The notes beneath the pieces are model-generated. The model was not told where the DNA came from. It saw nothing but the letters and a program-made list of their open reading frames with translations, and searched no databases. From the NCBI RefSeq assembly GCF_039852015.1, contig NZ_CP156626.1, forward strand, positions 1,212,249 through 1,276,248: a stretch of 64,000 nt of DNA. The letters run 5' to 3'. Position 1 is the first letter of the stretch; the number at the start of each line of letters is the position of its first letter. The stretch comes from Robbsia sp. KACC 23696 (lineage in GTDB: Bacteria > Pseudomonadota > Gammaproteobacteria > Burkholderiales > Burkholderiaceae). Both the position numbers and the translations under genes were made by a program. Below, one piece after another: positions 8,578 through 17,689 of this stretch.

Positions 8578-9683
8578 GCGACGACAAGGATCGCGTCTCG
8601 CTGACGATCATCCGTCGGAAGTCCAAGGGGGATCACGGCGGACATCATGGCGGCGCATGGAAAATCGCCTACGCGGACTTCGTGACCGCGATGATGGCCT
8701 TCTTCCTGCTGATGTGGTTGCTCGGCTCGACGACAAAGGGCGAGAAAGCCGGGATCGCCGATTACTTCAATACGCCGCTGCGCGTCGCGTTGACGGGCGG
8801 TGCATATTCGGGCGGTGCCACGTCGATTCTGCAAGGCGGCGGCTCGGACATGACGAAGACCAATATCGGCGACGTCAAGCACGACGACCCGGTGAAGTCG
8901 AAGGCCAAGCCGACGTCGCCGCTGGACGAGAAGAAGCAGCAACAGACGAAGGCTGATGATCTGCGCAAGCTGAGCGCGCTGAAGCAGAAGATCGAGCAAC
9001 TGATCGATCAGAATATCAAGCTGAAGCCGTTCAAGAACCAGATTCGGCTGGATATCACCAGCGAAGGCCTGCGTATTCAAATTACCGACGCGCAGAACCG
9101 GCCGATGTTTGCTTCGGGGAGTTCGGTCCTGGCGCAATACACGAAGTCGATTCTCTATGAGATCGGCGTGGCGTTGAACGACGTGGAAAACCGCGTGTCC
9201 ATCGCCGGGCATACGGATTCGGCGCCGTACAGCGGCGGGGAGAAGGGGTATTCAAACTGGGAGCTGTCCAGCGAACGGGCGAATGCGGCGCGACGTGAAC
9301 TGATCTCGGGCGGCATGAACGAGCGCAAGGTGATTCAGGTACGCGGTTTGGCCGACGCGCTACCGCTGGATTTCAAGGATCCGGCTGCACCGATGAATCG
9401 ACGGATCAGCATCCTGGTGCTGAACCATGAAAGCCTCGCGGCCTTCCTGCGCGACGGGGGCCGGACCGACGTCGGCGACGGCGAGCAAGCCGCCGATTTG
9501 ATCGGGGCCTCGGGCACGCCGACCGCTGCCGCGAAGGCCGCATCGATGGCGGCCAGCGACAGCGTCACCAGCGCGGCACCGTCGACTTCGGCCGCCCCGA
9601 CCGCATCGACCAGCCATGCCACGGCGGCCAAGCCCGCTGCGGCGAGCGCCCCGGCGGAAGCCCCAGCCGCCGCGTCGCACTGA
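8574..9683 (+). CDS. motB: Flagellar motor stator protein MotB
   Basis: 369 residues. A basic cytoplasmic N-terminus with a His/Gly-rich patch (GDHGGHHGG) is followed by one membrane helix holding the proton-binding aspartate (D35 in YADFVTAMMAFFLLMWLL). A linker leads to an OmpA/MotB peptidoglycan-binding domain (about 150-285) with SIAGHTDSAPYSGG and NRRISILVL. The last 75 or so residues are an Ala/Ser/Pro-rich tail longer than in E. coli and probably disordered. It works with MotA as the stator anchored to the cell wall. It is translationally coupled to motA. Confidence 0.97.
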   Translation: MSDDKDRVSLTIIRRKSKGDHGGHHGGAWKIAYADFVTAMMAFFLLMWLLGSTTKGEKAGIADYFNTPLRVALTGGAYSGGATSILQGGGSDMTKTNIGDVKHDDPVKSKAKPTSPLDEKKQQQTKADDLRKLSALKQKIEQLIDQNIKLKPFKNQIRLDITSEGLRIQITDAQNRPMFASGSSVLAQYTKSILYEIGVALNDVENRVSIAGHTDSAPYSGGEKGYSNWELSSERANAARRELISGGMNERKVIQVRGLADALPLDFKDPAAPMNRRISILVLNHESLAAFLRDGGRTDVGDGEQAADLIGASGTPTAAAKAASMAASDSVTSAAPSTSAAPTASTSHATAAKPAAASAPAEAPAAASH

Positions 9684-9882
9684 CCCGACCCCGCCACGCG
9701 GCACCTCTGGCTAACGCGTCGGGTGTCCTCACGCGATCGCGCCTTGCTGACGGACCGGGAACGAAATGTGCTAAATCACCGGCAAACCTTTCGCTTCGCA
9801 AGGCCGCCACGGCGTATCGGACGGGCATCTCAGCCCGTTGCGCATTACCGTGCCGGCCTGTCTCTTTCCCGGGGGCCGCACC

Positions 9883-11319
9883 ATGCCAGCAGTCGATACC
9901 AAATCCATCGCACGAGAACTGAAAAAAGACGGTAAGCAGTCCGTTTCGGTGGGCATGCGCGCGGCAAAACGTTTCGGCGCCGATAAATGCACGACGCTGG
10001 CGGCCGGTATCGCGTTCTATTCGGCGTTTTCCCTCGCGCCGATGCTGCTGATGGTGATCGCCGTGGCCGGCTGGTTCTACGGCGCCGAAGCGGCACGTGG
10101 GCAGTTGTTTTCCAGGGTGCAGGGGTTCCTCGGTAGCGACGCCGCCGCCGCGATTCAGGCCATCGTCGAACATGCGCATCAGCAGGGCGGTGGCGGCTTT
10201 GCTGCGATTCTGTCGATCGTGCTGCTCGTCGTCGGGGCCTCCGCGACGTTTTCATCGCTGAATACCGCTCTCGATGTGGTCCTCCCGATGCCGAAGCGTG
10301 AATCGCGCTCCGGCGTCGTGCAGATGGTCCGCACACGCCTTATCTCGTTCGGCCTTGTGCTGGGCGTCGCGTTCCTGCTGATCGTGTCCCTCGTCCTGGA
10401 TACGGTGATCACGTTTATCGGCGCCATGCTCTGGCAGAACACGCCCTTCGTTTTCTTCGGCAATCTCGCGCAGATGCTCGTCAGCTTCGTCATTATGCTG
10501 GCGGCATTCGGTGCATTGATCAAATTCCTGCCCGACGCGTCCGCTCTGGTGCGCTGGCGCGATGCGGCGTGGGGCGGCGCCGTCTCGGCGCTGCTGTTCA
10601 CGATCGGCAAGAAACTTTTTGCGATGTATCTGGCGCATGCCGGGACCGCCAGCGCTTTCGGTGCGGCAGGATCTCTGGCCGTTTTGCTGATGTGGCTGTA
10701 TTTCTCTGCGGCGGTACTGCTGCTAGGCGCCGAAGTCGCGGCCGTGCGGGGCGGATTCGATCTTCCCGATGACAGCGCGACCGCCCATCGCGGCGCGGGG
10801 TCGAATAGGTCGGCGGCGCGCCTGGTACCAGGTCAGGCCGTACAGCATCCGGAGAATAGTTTGGCACCGGCATCGACGGTGCCGCTGGCACCGCCGTCGA
10901 CCGCGCGCAGCCTGCAAGCGGCGGTCGATCGTGCGATTGCCCGCTCGCGCTATCCAACCCTGCTGAAATTGGCAACGCAGGCGGCACCGTTGGTGCTCCA
11001 GGGGATCAGCCTGTTGCTGCCGACGCATCGACGCGCGGCCACGCCGCCGGCGGCACCGGCGCGCGGGGCCAAAGGGGCCACGGCTGAGCCGTCGAAAGGG
11101 CGTGGAAAGTCGGCCGTCGTCGCGGCGATGCTCGCCGCCTTGTTCCAAGGAAAGAAGCGCCCGGCGCCGCCGAAACGCGGCGTCACGCATGTGACCGGCG
11201 TGAAAACCTCGTACGGCCGCGCTGTCGCGTCGCGCACCCGACACCCGGTCGCGACCGCGCTATTCGCGGCCGGCACGGGTCTCGTGATCGCCAGCTTGGC
11301 GAATCGGACGAAGAAATAA
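9883..11319 (+). CDS. YihY/BrkB family membrane protein with long C-terminal extension
   Basis: 478 residues. The first 290 or so form the YihY/BrkB core with about six helices (TLAAGIAFYSAFSLAPMLLM near 40-60; LKFLPDA and GAAGSLAVLLMWLYFSAAVL later). The rest is a basic, Ala/Pro-rich tail that ends in a further hydrophobic segment (HPVATALFAAGTGLVIASLA). Family members are usually about 300 residues, so the tail is extra. The ATG at 9883 follows a G-rich stretch; an in-frame ATG at 9838 exists but adds residues without family similarity. It is the second YihY-type protein in the window. Function is unknown; the old RNase BN label is not supported. Confidence 0.82.
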   Translation: MPAVDTKSIARELKKDGKQSVSVGMRAAKRFGADKCTTLAAGIAFYSAFSLAPMLLMVIAVAGWFYGAEAARGQLFSRVQGFLGSDAAAAIQAIVEHAHQQGGGGFAAILSIVLLVVGASATFSSLNTALDVVLPMPKRESRSGVVQMVRTRLISFGLVLGVAFLLIVSLVLDTVITFIGAMLWQNTPFVFFGNLAQMLVSFVIMLAAFGALIKFLPDASALVRWRDAAWGGAVSALLFTIGKKLFAMYLAHAGTASAFGAAGSLAVLLMWLYFSAAVLLLGAEVAAVRGGFDLPDDSATAHRGAGSNRSAARLVPGQAVQHPENSLAPASTVPLAPPSTARSLQAAVDRAIARSRYPTLLKLATQAAPLVLQGISLLLPTHRRAATPPAAPARGAKGATAEPSKGRGKSAVVAAMLAALFQGKKRPAPPKRGVTHVTGVKTSYGRAVASRTRHPVATALFAAGTGLVIASLANRTKK

Positions 11320-11331
11320 GGTAGAACAACG

Positions 11332-11367
11332 GCGCCGCGACGCTCACCGTGACCGGCGACGCGGCGC
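11332..11367. terminator. GC-rich hairpin between convergent genes
   Basis: GCGCCGCG at 11332-11339 pairs perfectly with CGCGGCGC at 11360-11367. It lies between the ends of two convergent genes, but no T-tract follows on either strand, so termination is only suggested by position. Confidence 0.35.
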
Positions 11368-11372
11368 GGTGA

Positions 11373-11669
11373 TCAGTAGGCGATCAAGTTGCCGAGGATC
11401 AGGGCCGCTAGGACCAGCCAGATGATGCCGCCGATAAAGCTGCGGCGAATCAGGGCGCGCACCCCGGCGACGAGAAACAGCACGCCAACGACCAAAAACA
11501 GAATATTGACGGCGGATGCGTGAATGCCCAAGGCGTCGGCGAAGCCGTGGGTGAATTCATGCAGGGCGTGGCCGATCCCACCGATCACCGCTGTCAGCAA
11601 GTGGACGATGGTCCGTAAGACGCTGCCGAGCACATTGCCCAGCCCTTCGAAGAAATTTCCGGATTGCAT
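11373..11669 (-). CDS. Small membrane protein, function unknown
   Basis: 98 residues. An amphipathic N-terminal stretch (GNFFEGLGNVLGSVLRTIVH) is followed by HALHEFTHGFADALG, then two strong hydrophobic helices (about 50-70 and 79-96) separated by RALIRRSF. It resembles small conserved inner-membrane proteins of Burkholderia relatives, but I cannot name a family. It is convergent with the YihY-type gene and divergent from minC. Two copies of a 10-bp palindromic motif precede its likely promoter, which suggests regulated expression. Confidence 0.6.
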   Translation of the reverse strand: MQSGNFFEGLGNVLGSVLRTIVHLLTAVIGGIGHALHEFTHGFADALGIHASAVNILFLVVGVLFLVAGVRALIRRSFIGGIIWLVLAALILGNLIAY

Positions 11670-11733
11670 CGAGATATCGTTAATGCCGGCCCGCGCGTTG
11701 GTGCGATGCGGTGACCGGCGGAGTTTTTTATCT

Positions 11734-11768
11734 ATCTTACCCGTAACGGCCGCGAATACCGTAACGGC
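11734..11768 (-). promoter_or_regulatory. Direct repeats of CCGTAACGGC near a -10-like hexamer
   Basis: CCGTAACGGC occurs at 11741-11750 and again at 11759-11768, 18 bases apart; each holds the near-palindrome CCGT-A-ACGG. On the minus strand they come just before TAAGAT (complement of 11734-11739), a possible -10 of the small membrane-protein gene. They could bind a dimeric regulator. The rest of the 353-base gap (11670-12022) to minC holds no gene I can support. Confidence 0.35.
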
Positions 11769-12022
11769 GTGCGAACGAATGCTTCGGCAAAGGCCGGCAA
11801 CCGCCGTGCCTCCCGCTATTTTCCCTCACTGTAGCAGCGACTGTCCGGCCGCCTGGGCTAAGGCGCTCCCGCTTCGCACAGGGGCGCAAACGCCTGCGCG
11901 AGGGCATTGGCGGTACGCATAAAATGAAAAGAAATCGTTACAACGCTCGACCAGCGGGGCCATGCCTGTAAAATACGCGAAACTTTGTCACAAACCCGTG
12001 ACTGCAGCCCCGTCAGCAATCT

Positions 12023-12826
12023 ATGTCGCTCAAAAAAACGCCGTTCTTCGAATTGCGAAGTGGTACCGTCGATCTATTGCATTTTGTGATGAAAACCGCC
12101 GACGTCGGCGCGTTACGTGCCGAATTGGCGCGCCGTTTCGAATCGACGCCTGCGTTTTTTGCCGGTGAGTCCGTCGCCGTCGACGTACGACGTCTCGAAA
12201 CACCGCTCTCCAGTCTTGATCTGGTGCAGATCGAGGCCTTATTGACCGAATTCCGCATGCGCACCGCGGGCGTCGTGATCGACACGAACGACGCGTTGCA
12301 GCGCGGCTGGGCCGAAAGTCAGCATGCGCCGATCCTGGAGTCGCGCGAGCGAGGCCGGAATGGCGAGCTGGCCGAGGACAGCGCTGCAACGCCCTCGGCC
12401 GTGACAGCGGCGGCCGCGACGGCGACTACCGAGACAGGTGGCGATGCCGCCGCGTCGAGCCCGGCATCCGGCGCGCCGTCGTCGAAAGCGACCCCGACAT
12501 TGGTCATCGACCGCCCCTTGCGTTCCGGGCAGCGGATCTATGCCGAGGGCGACCTCGTCATACTCGGCCAGGTCAGCAATGGCGCCGAGGTGATCGCCGA
12601 GGGCAATATTCACGTCTATGCGCCGCTGCGCGGCCGTGCGCTGGCGGGGGTGCATGGCAATCATGCTGCGCGGATTTTCTGTACGTGCCTCGAGCCGGAG
12701 CTGATCTCGATCGCCGGTATCTATCGGACGACGGAAAATCCCTTGGCGGCGGATGTGCACGGCAAGCCGGTGCAGGTTCGCCTGGATGACGAAAAATTGA
12801 TCTTCGAACCGCTGCGGCTGACCTGA
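12023..12826 (+). CDS. minC: Septum site-determining protein MinC
   Basis: 267 residues. The N-terminal FtsZ-inhibiting domain (about 1-110) begins with [21 protein letters not shown] long Ala/Thr/Ser-rich linker follows (about 122-160). The C-terminal beta-helix domain (about 165-262) has the usual [20 protein letters not shown], with [16 protein letters not shown], which bind MinD and dimerise. MinC blocks FtsZ ring formation at the cell poles. It is first in a minC-minD-minE cluster (43 bases to minD). Confidence 0.96.
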   Translation: MSLKKTPFFELRSGTVDLLHFVMKTADVGALRAELARRFESTPAFFAGESVAVDVRRLETPLSSLDLVQIEALLTEFRMRTAGVVIDTNDALQRGWAESQHAPILESRERGRNGELAEDSAATPSAVTAAAATATTETGGDAAASSPASGAPSSKATPTLVIDRPLRSGQRIYAEGDLVILGQVSNGAEVIAEGNIHVYAPLRGRALAGVHGNHAARIFCTCLEPELISIAGIYRTTENPLAADVHGKPVQVRLDDEKLIFEPLRLT

Positions 12827-12869
12827 CGGCACGAGCGGTTCTTCCATTTACATTAGGTGGCAAAAGCGT

Positions 12870-13685
12870 ATGGCAAAAATCATCGTGGTGACTTCGGGCA
12901 AGGGTGGCGTGGGCAAGACCACGACCAGCGCGAGCTTTGCGTCGGGCCTGGCGTTGCGCGGCCATAAGACCGCGGTCATCGATTTCGACGTCGGCCTGCG
13001 TAACCTCGATCTGATCATGGGTTGCGAGCGTCGCGTCGTGTATGACCTGATCAACGTCATTCAGGGCGAAGCCAATCTGAATCAGGCGCTGATCAAGGAC
13101 AAGAAGTGCGACAACCTCTTTATCCTGCCGGCGTCGCAAACGCGTGACAAAGATGCGCTGACGTTGGAAGGCGTGGAAAAGGTCATCAATGACCTGATCG
13201 AAGCGAAGTTCGAGTACATCGTCTGTGACTCGCCGGCCGGTATCGAATCCGGTGCGCTGATGGCCATGTATTTCGCCGACGAAGCGCTGATCGTGACGAA
13301 TCCGGAAGTGTCCTCGGTGCGCGATTCGGACCGTATCCTCGGCATCCTGTCGTCGAAGACGCGTCGGGCCAAGGAAGGCAAGGACGCGATCAAGGAACAT
13401 CTGCTGATCACGCGCTACAACCCGAAGCGCGTCAACGACGGCGAAATGCTGTCGCTGACCGATATCCAGGAAATCCTGCGCATTCCGTTGATCGGTGTGA
13501 TTCCGGAATCGGAATCGGTGCTGCAGGCGTCGAATCAAGGCTTGCCGGCAGTACATATCGAAGGCAGCGATGTCTCCGAAGCCTACAAGGACGTGATCGG
13601 CCGCTTCCTGGGCGAAACAAAGGAGCTGCGCTTCACGGATTACACGAAGCCAGGATTGTTACAACGCCTTTTCGGCAACAAGTAA
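12870..13685 (+). CDS. minD: Septum site-determining protein MinD (ATPase)
   Basis: 271 residues. The deviant Walker A motif GKGGVGKTT lies at 10-18 with the signature lysine K11 and the P-loop lysine K16. A switch region DFDVGLRNLD follows near 38-47. The last residues (PGLLQRLFGNK) form the amphipathic membrane-targeting helix. MinD-ATP binds the membrane, recruits MinC and is displaced by MinE. AGGTGG lies about 10 bases before the start. minE follows after 9 bases. Confidence 0.97.
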   Translation: MAKIIVVTSGKGGVGKTTTSASFASGLALRGHKTAVIDFDVGLRNLDLIMGCERRVVYDLINVIQGEANLNQALIKDKKCDNLFILPASQTRDKDALTLEGVEKVINDLIEAKFEYIVCDSPAGIESGALMAMYFADEALIVTNPEVSSVRDSDRILGILSSKTRRAKEGKDAIKEHLLITRYNPKRVNDGEMLSLTDIQEILRIPLIGVIPESESVLQASNQGLPAVHIEGSDVSEAYKDVIGRFLGETKELRFTDYTKPGLLQRLFGNK

Positions 13686-13694
13686 GGAGACGAT

Positions 13695-13949
13695 ATGTCG
13701 TTTCTTTCTTTTTTGCTGGGCGAAAAGAAAAAAACCGCGGCCGTTGCAAAAGAACGGCTGCAACTGATCATTGCGCACGAGCGCGGCAGCGACAGGCCGC
13801 CGGCGGATTATCTGCCGGCATTGCAGAAGGAGCTTGTCGAGGTGATTCGCAAATACGTGAAGATCGGTGACGACGACATCAAGCTGAACATCGAGCACCA
13901 GGGCAACCTGGAAGTGCTCGAAGTGAAGATTGAGATTCCTCAGACCTGA
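13695..13949 (+). CDS. minE: Cell division topological specificity factor MinE
   Basis: 84 residues, the normal length. The N-terminal membrane-binding and anti-MinCD segment ([22 protein letters not shown] with LIIAHERG) is followed by the dimerising topological-specificity domain ([20 protein letters not shown]). It stimulates MinD ATP hydrolysis, driving pole-to-pole oscillation. AAGGAGAC precedes the ATG closely. The 3' end overlaps the convergent ClC gene by 10 bases. Confidence 0.96.
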   Translation: MSFLSFLLGEKKKTAAVAKERLQLIIAHERGSDRPPADYLPALQKELVEVIRKYVKIGDDDIKLNIEHQGNLEVLEVKIEIPQT

Positions 13950-15451
13950 GGCGTCGGCGGTTTTTCGCTATCCGGCATCTTTTTGTTTGCGCCGTCGTCC
14001 TCCGACGACGGATCGTGGACTGCGGCGGCCGTGGCGCTTTCCGCGGTCGGCGGCGGTGCCGACGGTGCCGGCTGCACCGCATATCGCAGCGCCAGCGTTT
14101 CATAGAAGGGTGGTGCGAAGAGTTTCGACACGCGGCTGGCCAGCAGCGATGTCACCATCAATGAAATCACCAGCGCGTGCCCGTTGATCATCTCCATGAC
14201 GATCACGAAGGCGGTAATCGGCGCTTGCGTGATCGCCGACAAGAAGCCCACCATCCCGAGCGCGATCAGCAGTGGAATCGACAAGCTGCCGAAGACTTCG
14301 TGCAGCAGATTGCCGAGTCCCGCGCCAATCGCAAGCGACGGCGCGAAGATGCCGCCGGGAATGCCGGGCAGGTAGGACGCGATCATCGACGCGATTTTCA
14401 GGAAAGGGTAGAGCAGCGACAGCGACTGTCGGCCGTCCAAGGCCGCATGGGCTTCCGCATAACCGCTGCCATAGCTTGCGCCGAACGACAATAATCCCAA
14501 TACCGCGACGAGCAGGCCGCAAAGGGCGCCGAATACGACCGGCCGTTCGGCGCGAATGCGCGCGATCGGTTGTGGAATCCAGCGTGTGCTGTTGACGATC
14601 AGCCAGCACGCGCCGCCGCCGGCGATACCGGTGACGACGGCCACGGCGACGCACGCCAGAATCAACATCTTCGGAAAATCGGTGCGGACCTCGATCGTGC
14701 CGAAATAGGTGTAGTTGCCGTTGATGCCAAGCGCGACGATACCGGCGAAGATGATCGCCGTGATCACCACGCCGCTGGCGCGCTGCTCGAAATTGCGCGC
14801 CAGTTCCTCGATCGCGAATACGATCCCGGCCAAGGGCGTGTTGAAGGCGGCCGACAGACCGGCGGCGGCACCGGCCAGCGCCAGTTGGCGCTCAAGCGCG
14901 ACCGTGGAGTTGCGATAGAAGCGGCGCAACTGGTACATCAAGGACGCCGCAACCTGAACGGTCGGGCCTTCGCGACCGATCGTGAACCCGCCGAGAATCG
15001 CGATGAAGGAGATGCCGATCTTGCCGACGATGATGCGCGGCGTCAGCAAGGTGCTCCCGAGCGAGGCGTCGCGATGCAGCATCGCCACCACCTGCGGAAT
15101 GCCGCTGCCTTCCGATCCTTTGAAGAAGGTGCGGGTGAGCCACACGCAGAGGGCGCCGACGGCGGGCGTGACCACCAACGGCGCCCAAATGGACATGTCA
15201 CGCAGGCTGCTGAATAGCGTGAAGCCGTAGTCGATCAACTTGGCATAACCGACGGCGATCAAGCCGGCGACGATCGCACCCATCCAGATGATGCCGTAGT
15301 CCTGCCAGAGTTGGTGCACGCGATGCTGCGTCATGGAGGAGAGTGAGGCAAACGATCTCGGCATAGTGGACGGTCGAAGAGCGCGCATGAACGACCGGTG
15401 AGGGATCGTTTTGGCAAGCGGATTGAAAGACGGTGGGGTGTCGTCATGCAC
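13940..15451 (-). CDS. ClC-family voltage-gated chloride channel/transporter
   Basis: Up to 503 residues, with the ClC fold of many helices. The anion-filter motifs are visible: [11 protein letters not shown], then [15 protein letters not shown] with the gating glutamate, [14 protein letters not shown], and [16 protein letters not shown]. It moves chloride or exchanges Cl-/H+ in the inner membrane. GTG 15451 has GAGGGG 6 bases before it and is chosen. ATG at 15388, 15364 or 15334 would give a shorter N-terminus closer to the family length, and the start is uncertain. The C-terminal 40 residues are hydrophilic. Confidence 0.9.
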   Translation of the reverse strand: MHDDTPPSFNPLAKTIPHRSFMRALRPSTMPRSFASLSSMTQHRVHQLWQDYGIIWMGAIVAGLIAVGYAKLIDYGFTLFSSLRDMSIWAPLVVTPAVGALCVWLTRTFFKGSEGSGIPQVVAMLHRDASLGSTLLTPRIIVGKIGISFIAILGGFTIGREGPTVQVAASLMYQLRRFYRNSTVALERQLALAGAAAGLSAAFNTPLAGIVFAIEELARNFEQRASGVVITAIIFAGIVALGINGNYTYFGTIEVRTDFPKMLILACVAVAVVTGIAGGGACWLIVNSTRWIPQPIARIRAERPVVFGALCGLLVAVLGLLSFGASYGSGYAEAHAALDGRQSLSLLYPFLKIASMIASYLPGIPGGIFAPSLAIGAGLGNLLHEVFGSLSIPLLIALGMVGFLSAITQAPITAFVIVMEMINGHALVISLMVTSLLASRVSKLFAPPFYETLALRYAVQPAPSAPPPTAESATAAAVHDPSSEDDGANKKMPDSEKPPTPQV

Positions 15452-15582
15452 ACCATGCCCCTCGATCGTCCCAGTAGGGACGACGCGTATGACGCGAATG
15501 ACGAGGGGGAGCGGCCAGCGCCCTACAGAATTATATCGCGCAGTCCTGACAAGGCGCCCGGCGCCCGACTGTCGCGCGCGCG

Positions 15583-17511
15583 TCAGTCGTCATCGTCGTC
15601 CGTCGCGGGCACATCGCCGGGCGGTACGCCGTAGCGCGCTTTCAATTGCGCGCTGAAGTCGCTCAGTTCATTGGGGCGCTGCGCGCACAGGCTGTAGAGC
15701 AATTTCAACTGCGCGGGCCAATCGTGCAGGGATTCCGCGAAGATCTTCAGGCGGATGACCTGATCGAGCGCGGCATTCTGATCGCCCGCCAGGGCGAGCA
15801 AGATGGCATAGCGGCGTAACACTACCTCGCCGGGCAGCAATGCGATGGCCTGCCGATGCGCATCGAGCTTCGCATCGATGGCGGCGCGATCGAGCGGCAT
15901 CAGCGTGCTCAGGCCGAACTGTCCCCAGGCGGAAAAGATCCAGGCCGGGTCGCTGCGATATTGCTGTTCGGGCGCGCTCCCGTAATACAGCGTCTCGGCC
16001 CGGTGATAGTCGGCCAGCACCGGATAGATCATCGCCGCGCCGGCGGCGGTGACCACCGCATAGCCGGCCACGCTCGCGGGCACCGGCAGGCGGCGGATCG
16101 ATCGCGTTTCCAGCAGGCCGAATAGAAACGCCGCCGGCAACAGAAAGAACAGGTATTGCTGCGGATACTCGACTAGCGCATGCATCGCCAGTACGCCGAT
16201 CAATGCCAGACCGAACAGCCGCGCCAACACATCGCCTTCGCGACGCACGATCGCGCCGAGATTGCGCCAGAGCCAGCACAAGAAGCCGATACCGACGATC
16301 AGGCCGCCGACCAAGCCGGTCTTCGCCAGCAGATCGATGACGATGTCGTGCGAGTTGTTGGCGATTTCCACATGGCCGAGCTGCTCGACGTATTCGTACT
16401 GAAAGCGCGGAAACTCGCCCCAGCCGACGCCCAGCAACGGATGCGTGCGGAACATCGTCCAGCCGTATTTCCACAGCGCCAGACGCGGCGAGATCTGCCC
16501 GACGTCCTGAAAGCGCGACGAGGCCGACTCGTCCAAATGCCAGCCGTAGAAGGTGTTGAGCTTACGCACGAGCACGTTCACGACGGCGAATACGAGTAAG
16601 GTCAGCACCGGGATCAGCCAGCGCCGCAGCCGCATCCATTTGCTGTCGTCGCCTTGACCGGTGGCGTCGAGAAGGAAACCGTCGCTGCCCAGCGTCACAC
16701 GCGAAGTGGCGACGTCGCGGCGCGCCGCCCAGGCCATCAACAGGCTCGCCAGCAAGATGACCGCAACCTGCAGCCAGGGCGTGCGGGACACCGTCAGCGC
16801 AAGACCGAAGGAGTACACGGCGGCCAGGACGATCCAGGGCGCCAGCGGCAGACGCCGTGACTGCACCAGATAGACCGATGCGGCGAGGGCAAAGGATATA
16901 TAGGTGGCAAGGTGGTTCGCCTGCGCCATATTGCCGAAAGGTCGACGCAACGTCGCCACGTTGTAGGACACGACAAACGGGGCGAAGGTGCGCTCGGCGT
17001 GGAAGAGCTGCACGCACTGGCAGAACACCGCGAAGCAGCCACCGGCCAGCAAGGCCCAGGCGATCCAGGTCGAGATCTCTGCGCGCCAATCGAGCTTTTC
17101 GAGCCAATGCCCGGCGTGCATGGCCAGCGCGGCGACCAATAAGCTCCCGGCACCCAGGACATTCATCGAGGGTTGGGCGGTGGGCAGCAGCACGGTCTGC
17201 AGCAAGAGCACGGCCGCGAGGGCTAGTGGCACGACGGCTACCCACGGCGACGTCGGTCCATTTTTGCCGGACGCCGACGTCGGCGTGCGCCACATGACGA
17301 GGCCGACCAAGGCCGCGAGGCCGACGTACAGACAGAACGCCGCGTATTCCGCGTAAAACGTCGGAATCGGATAGGTATGGCCGACGATCGAATAAGGAAC
17401 GAGCCAGGCGCACACCAGCAAGGCGAGACAGGCGAGGGGAAGCGCGGGCGTTTTAGACGCCCAGGACGGGGGCGCGAGGGCGGATCCGCTACGCGAAGTC
17501 GAAATCGGCAT
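15583..17511 (-). CDS. pglL: PglL-family protein O-oligosaccharyltransferase (Wzy/O-antigen ligase fold)
   Basis: 642 residues. About 12 membrane helices run through residues 20-460, with a large periplasmic loop near 330-400 that holds GVGWGEFPRFQYEYVEQLG and NNSHDIVIDLLAKTGLVGG, the Wzy_C/PglL signature. The C-terminal soluble part (about 480-642) looks like the PglL C-terminal helical domain. Such proteins transfer a lipid-linked glycan to serine residues of periplasmic proteins, or ligate O-antigen. The length and C-terminal domain favour PglL over WaaL. No pilin or glycan genes lie beside it; it follows opgC on the same strand. Confidence 0.85.
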   Translation of the reverse strand: MPISTSRSGSALAPPSWASKTPALPLACLALLVCAWLVPYSIVGHTYPIPTFYAEYAAFCLYVGLAALVGLVMWRTPTSASGKNGPTSPWVAVVPLALAAVLLLQTVLLPTAQPSMNVLGAGSLLVAALAMHAGHWLEKLDWRAEISTWIAWALLAGGCFAVFCQCVQLFHAERTFAPFVVSYNVATLRRPFGNMAQANHLATYISFALAASVYLVQSRRLPLAPWIVLAAVYSFGLALTVSRTPWLQVAVILLASLLMAWAARRDVATSRVTLGSDGFLLDATGQGDDSKWMRLRRWLIPVLTLLVFAVVNVLVRKLNTFYGWHLDESASSRFQDVGQISPRLALWKYGWTMFRTHPLLGVGWGEFPRFQYEYVEQLGHVEIANNSHDIVIDLLAKTGLVGGLIVGIGFLCWLWRNLGAIVRREGDVLARLFGLALIGVLAMHALVEYPQQYLFFLLPAAFLFGLLETRSIRRLPVPASVAGYAVVTAAGAAMIYPVLADYHRAETLYYGSAPEQQYRSDPAWIFSAWGQFGLSTLMPLDRAAIDAKLDAHRQAIALLPGEVVLRRYAILLALAGDQNAALDQVIRLKIFAESLHDWPAQLKLLYSLCAQRPNELSDFSAQLKARYGVPPGDVPATDDDDD

Positions 17512-17689
17512 CGATATAAGAAGTGGTCACGGCAACCGGCGACTATACACAAAGATGGTTGGACTGTGACCGATCGACCGGCTTTTCGCGTGAACCGTCA
17601 ATGCCGCCATCCACGCGCAACACAGCGGTGCGCACAAAAACGGTGGGCGCCGCGGGTGACAAGAAGCGCACGTGAGCGCATCACACCGC

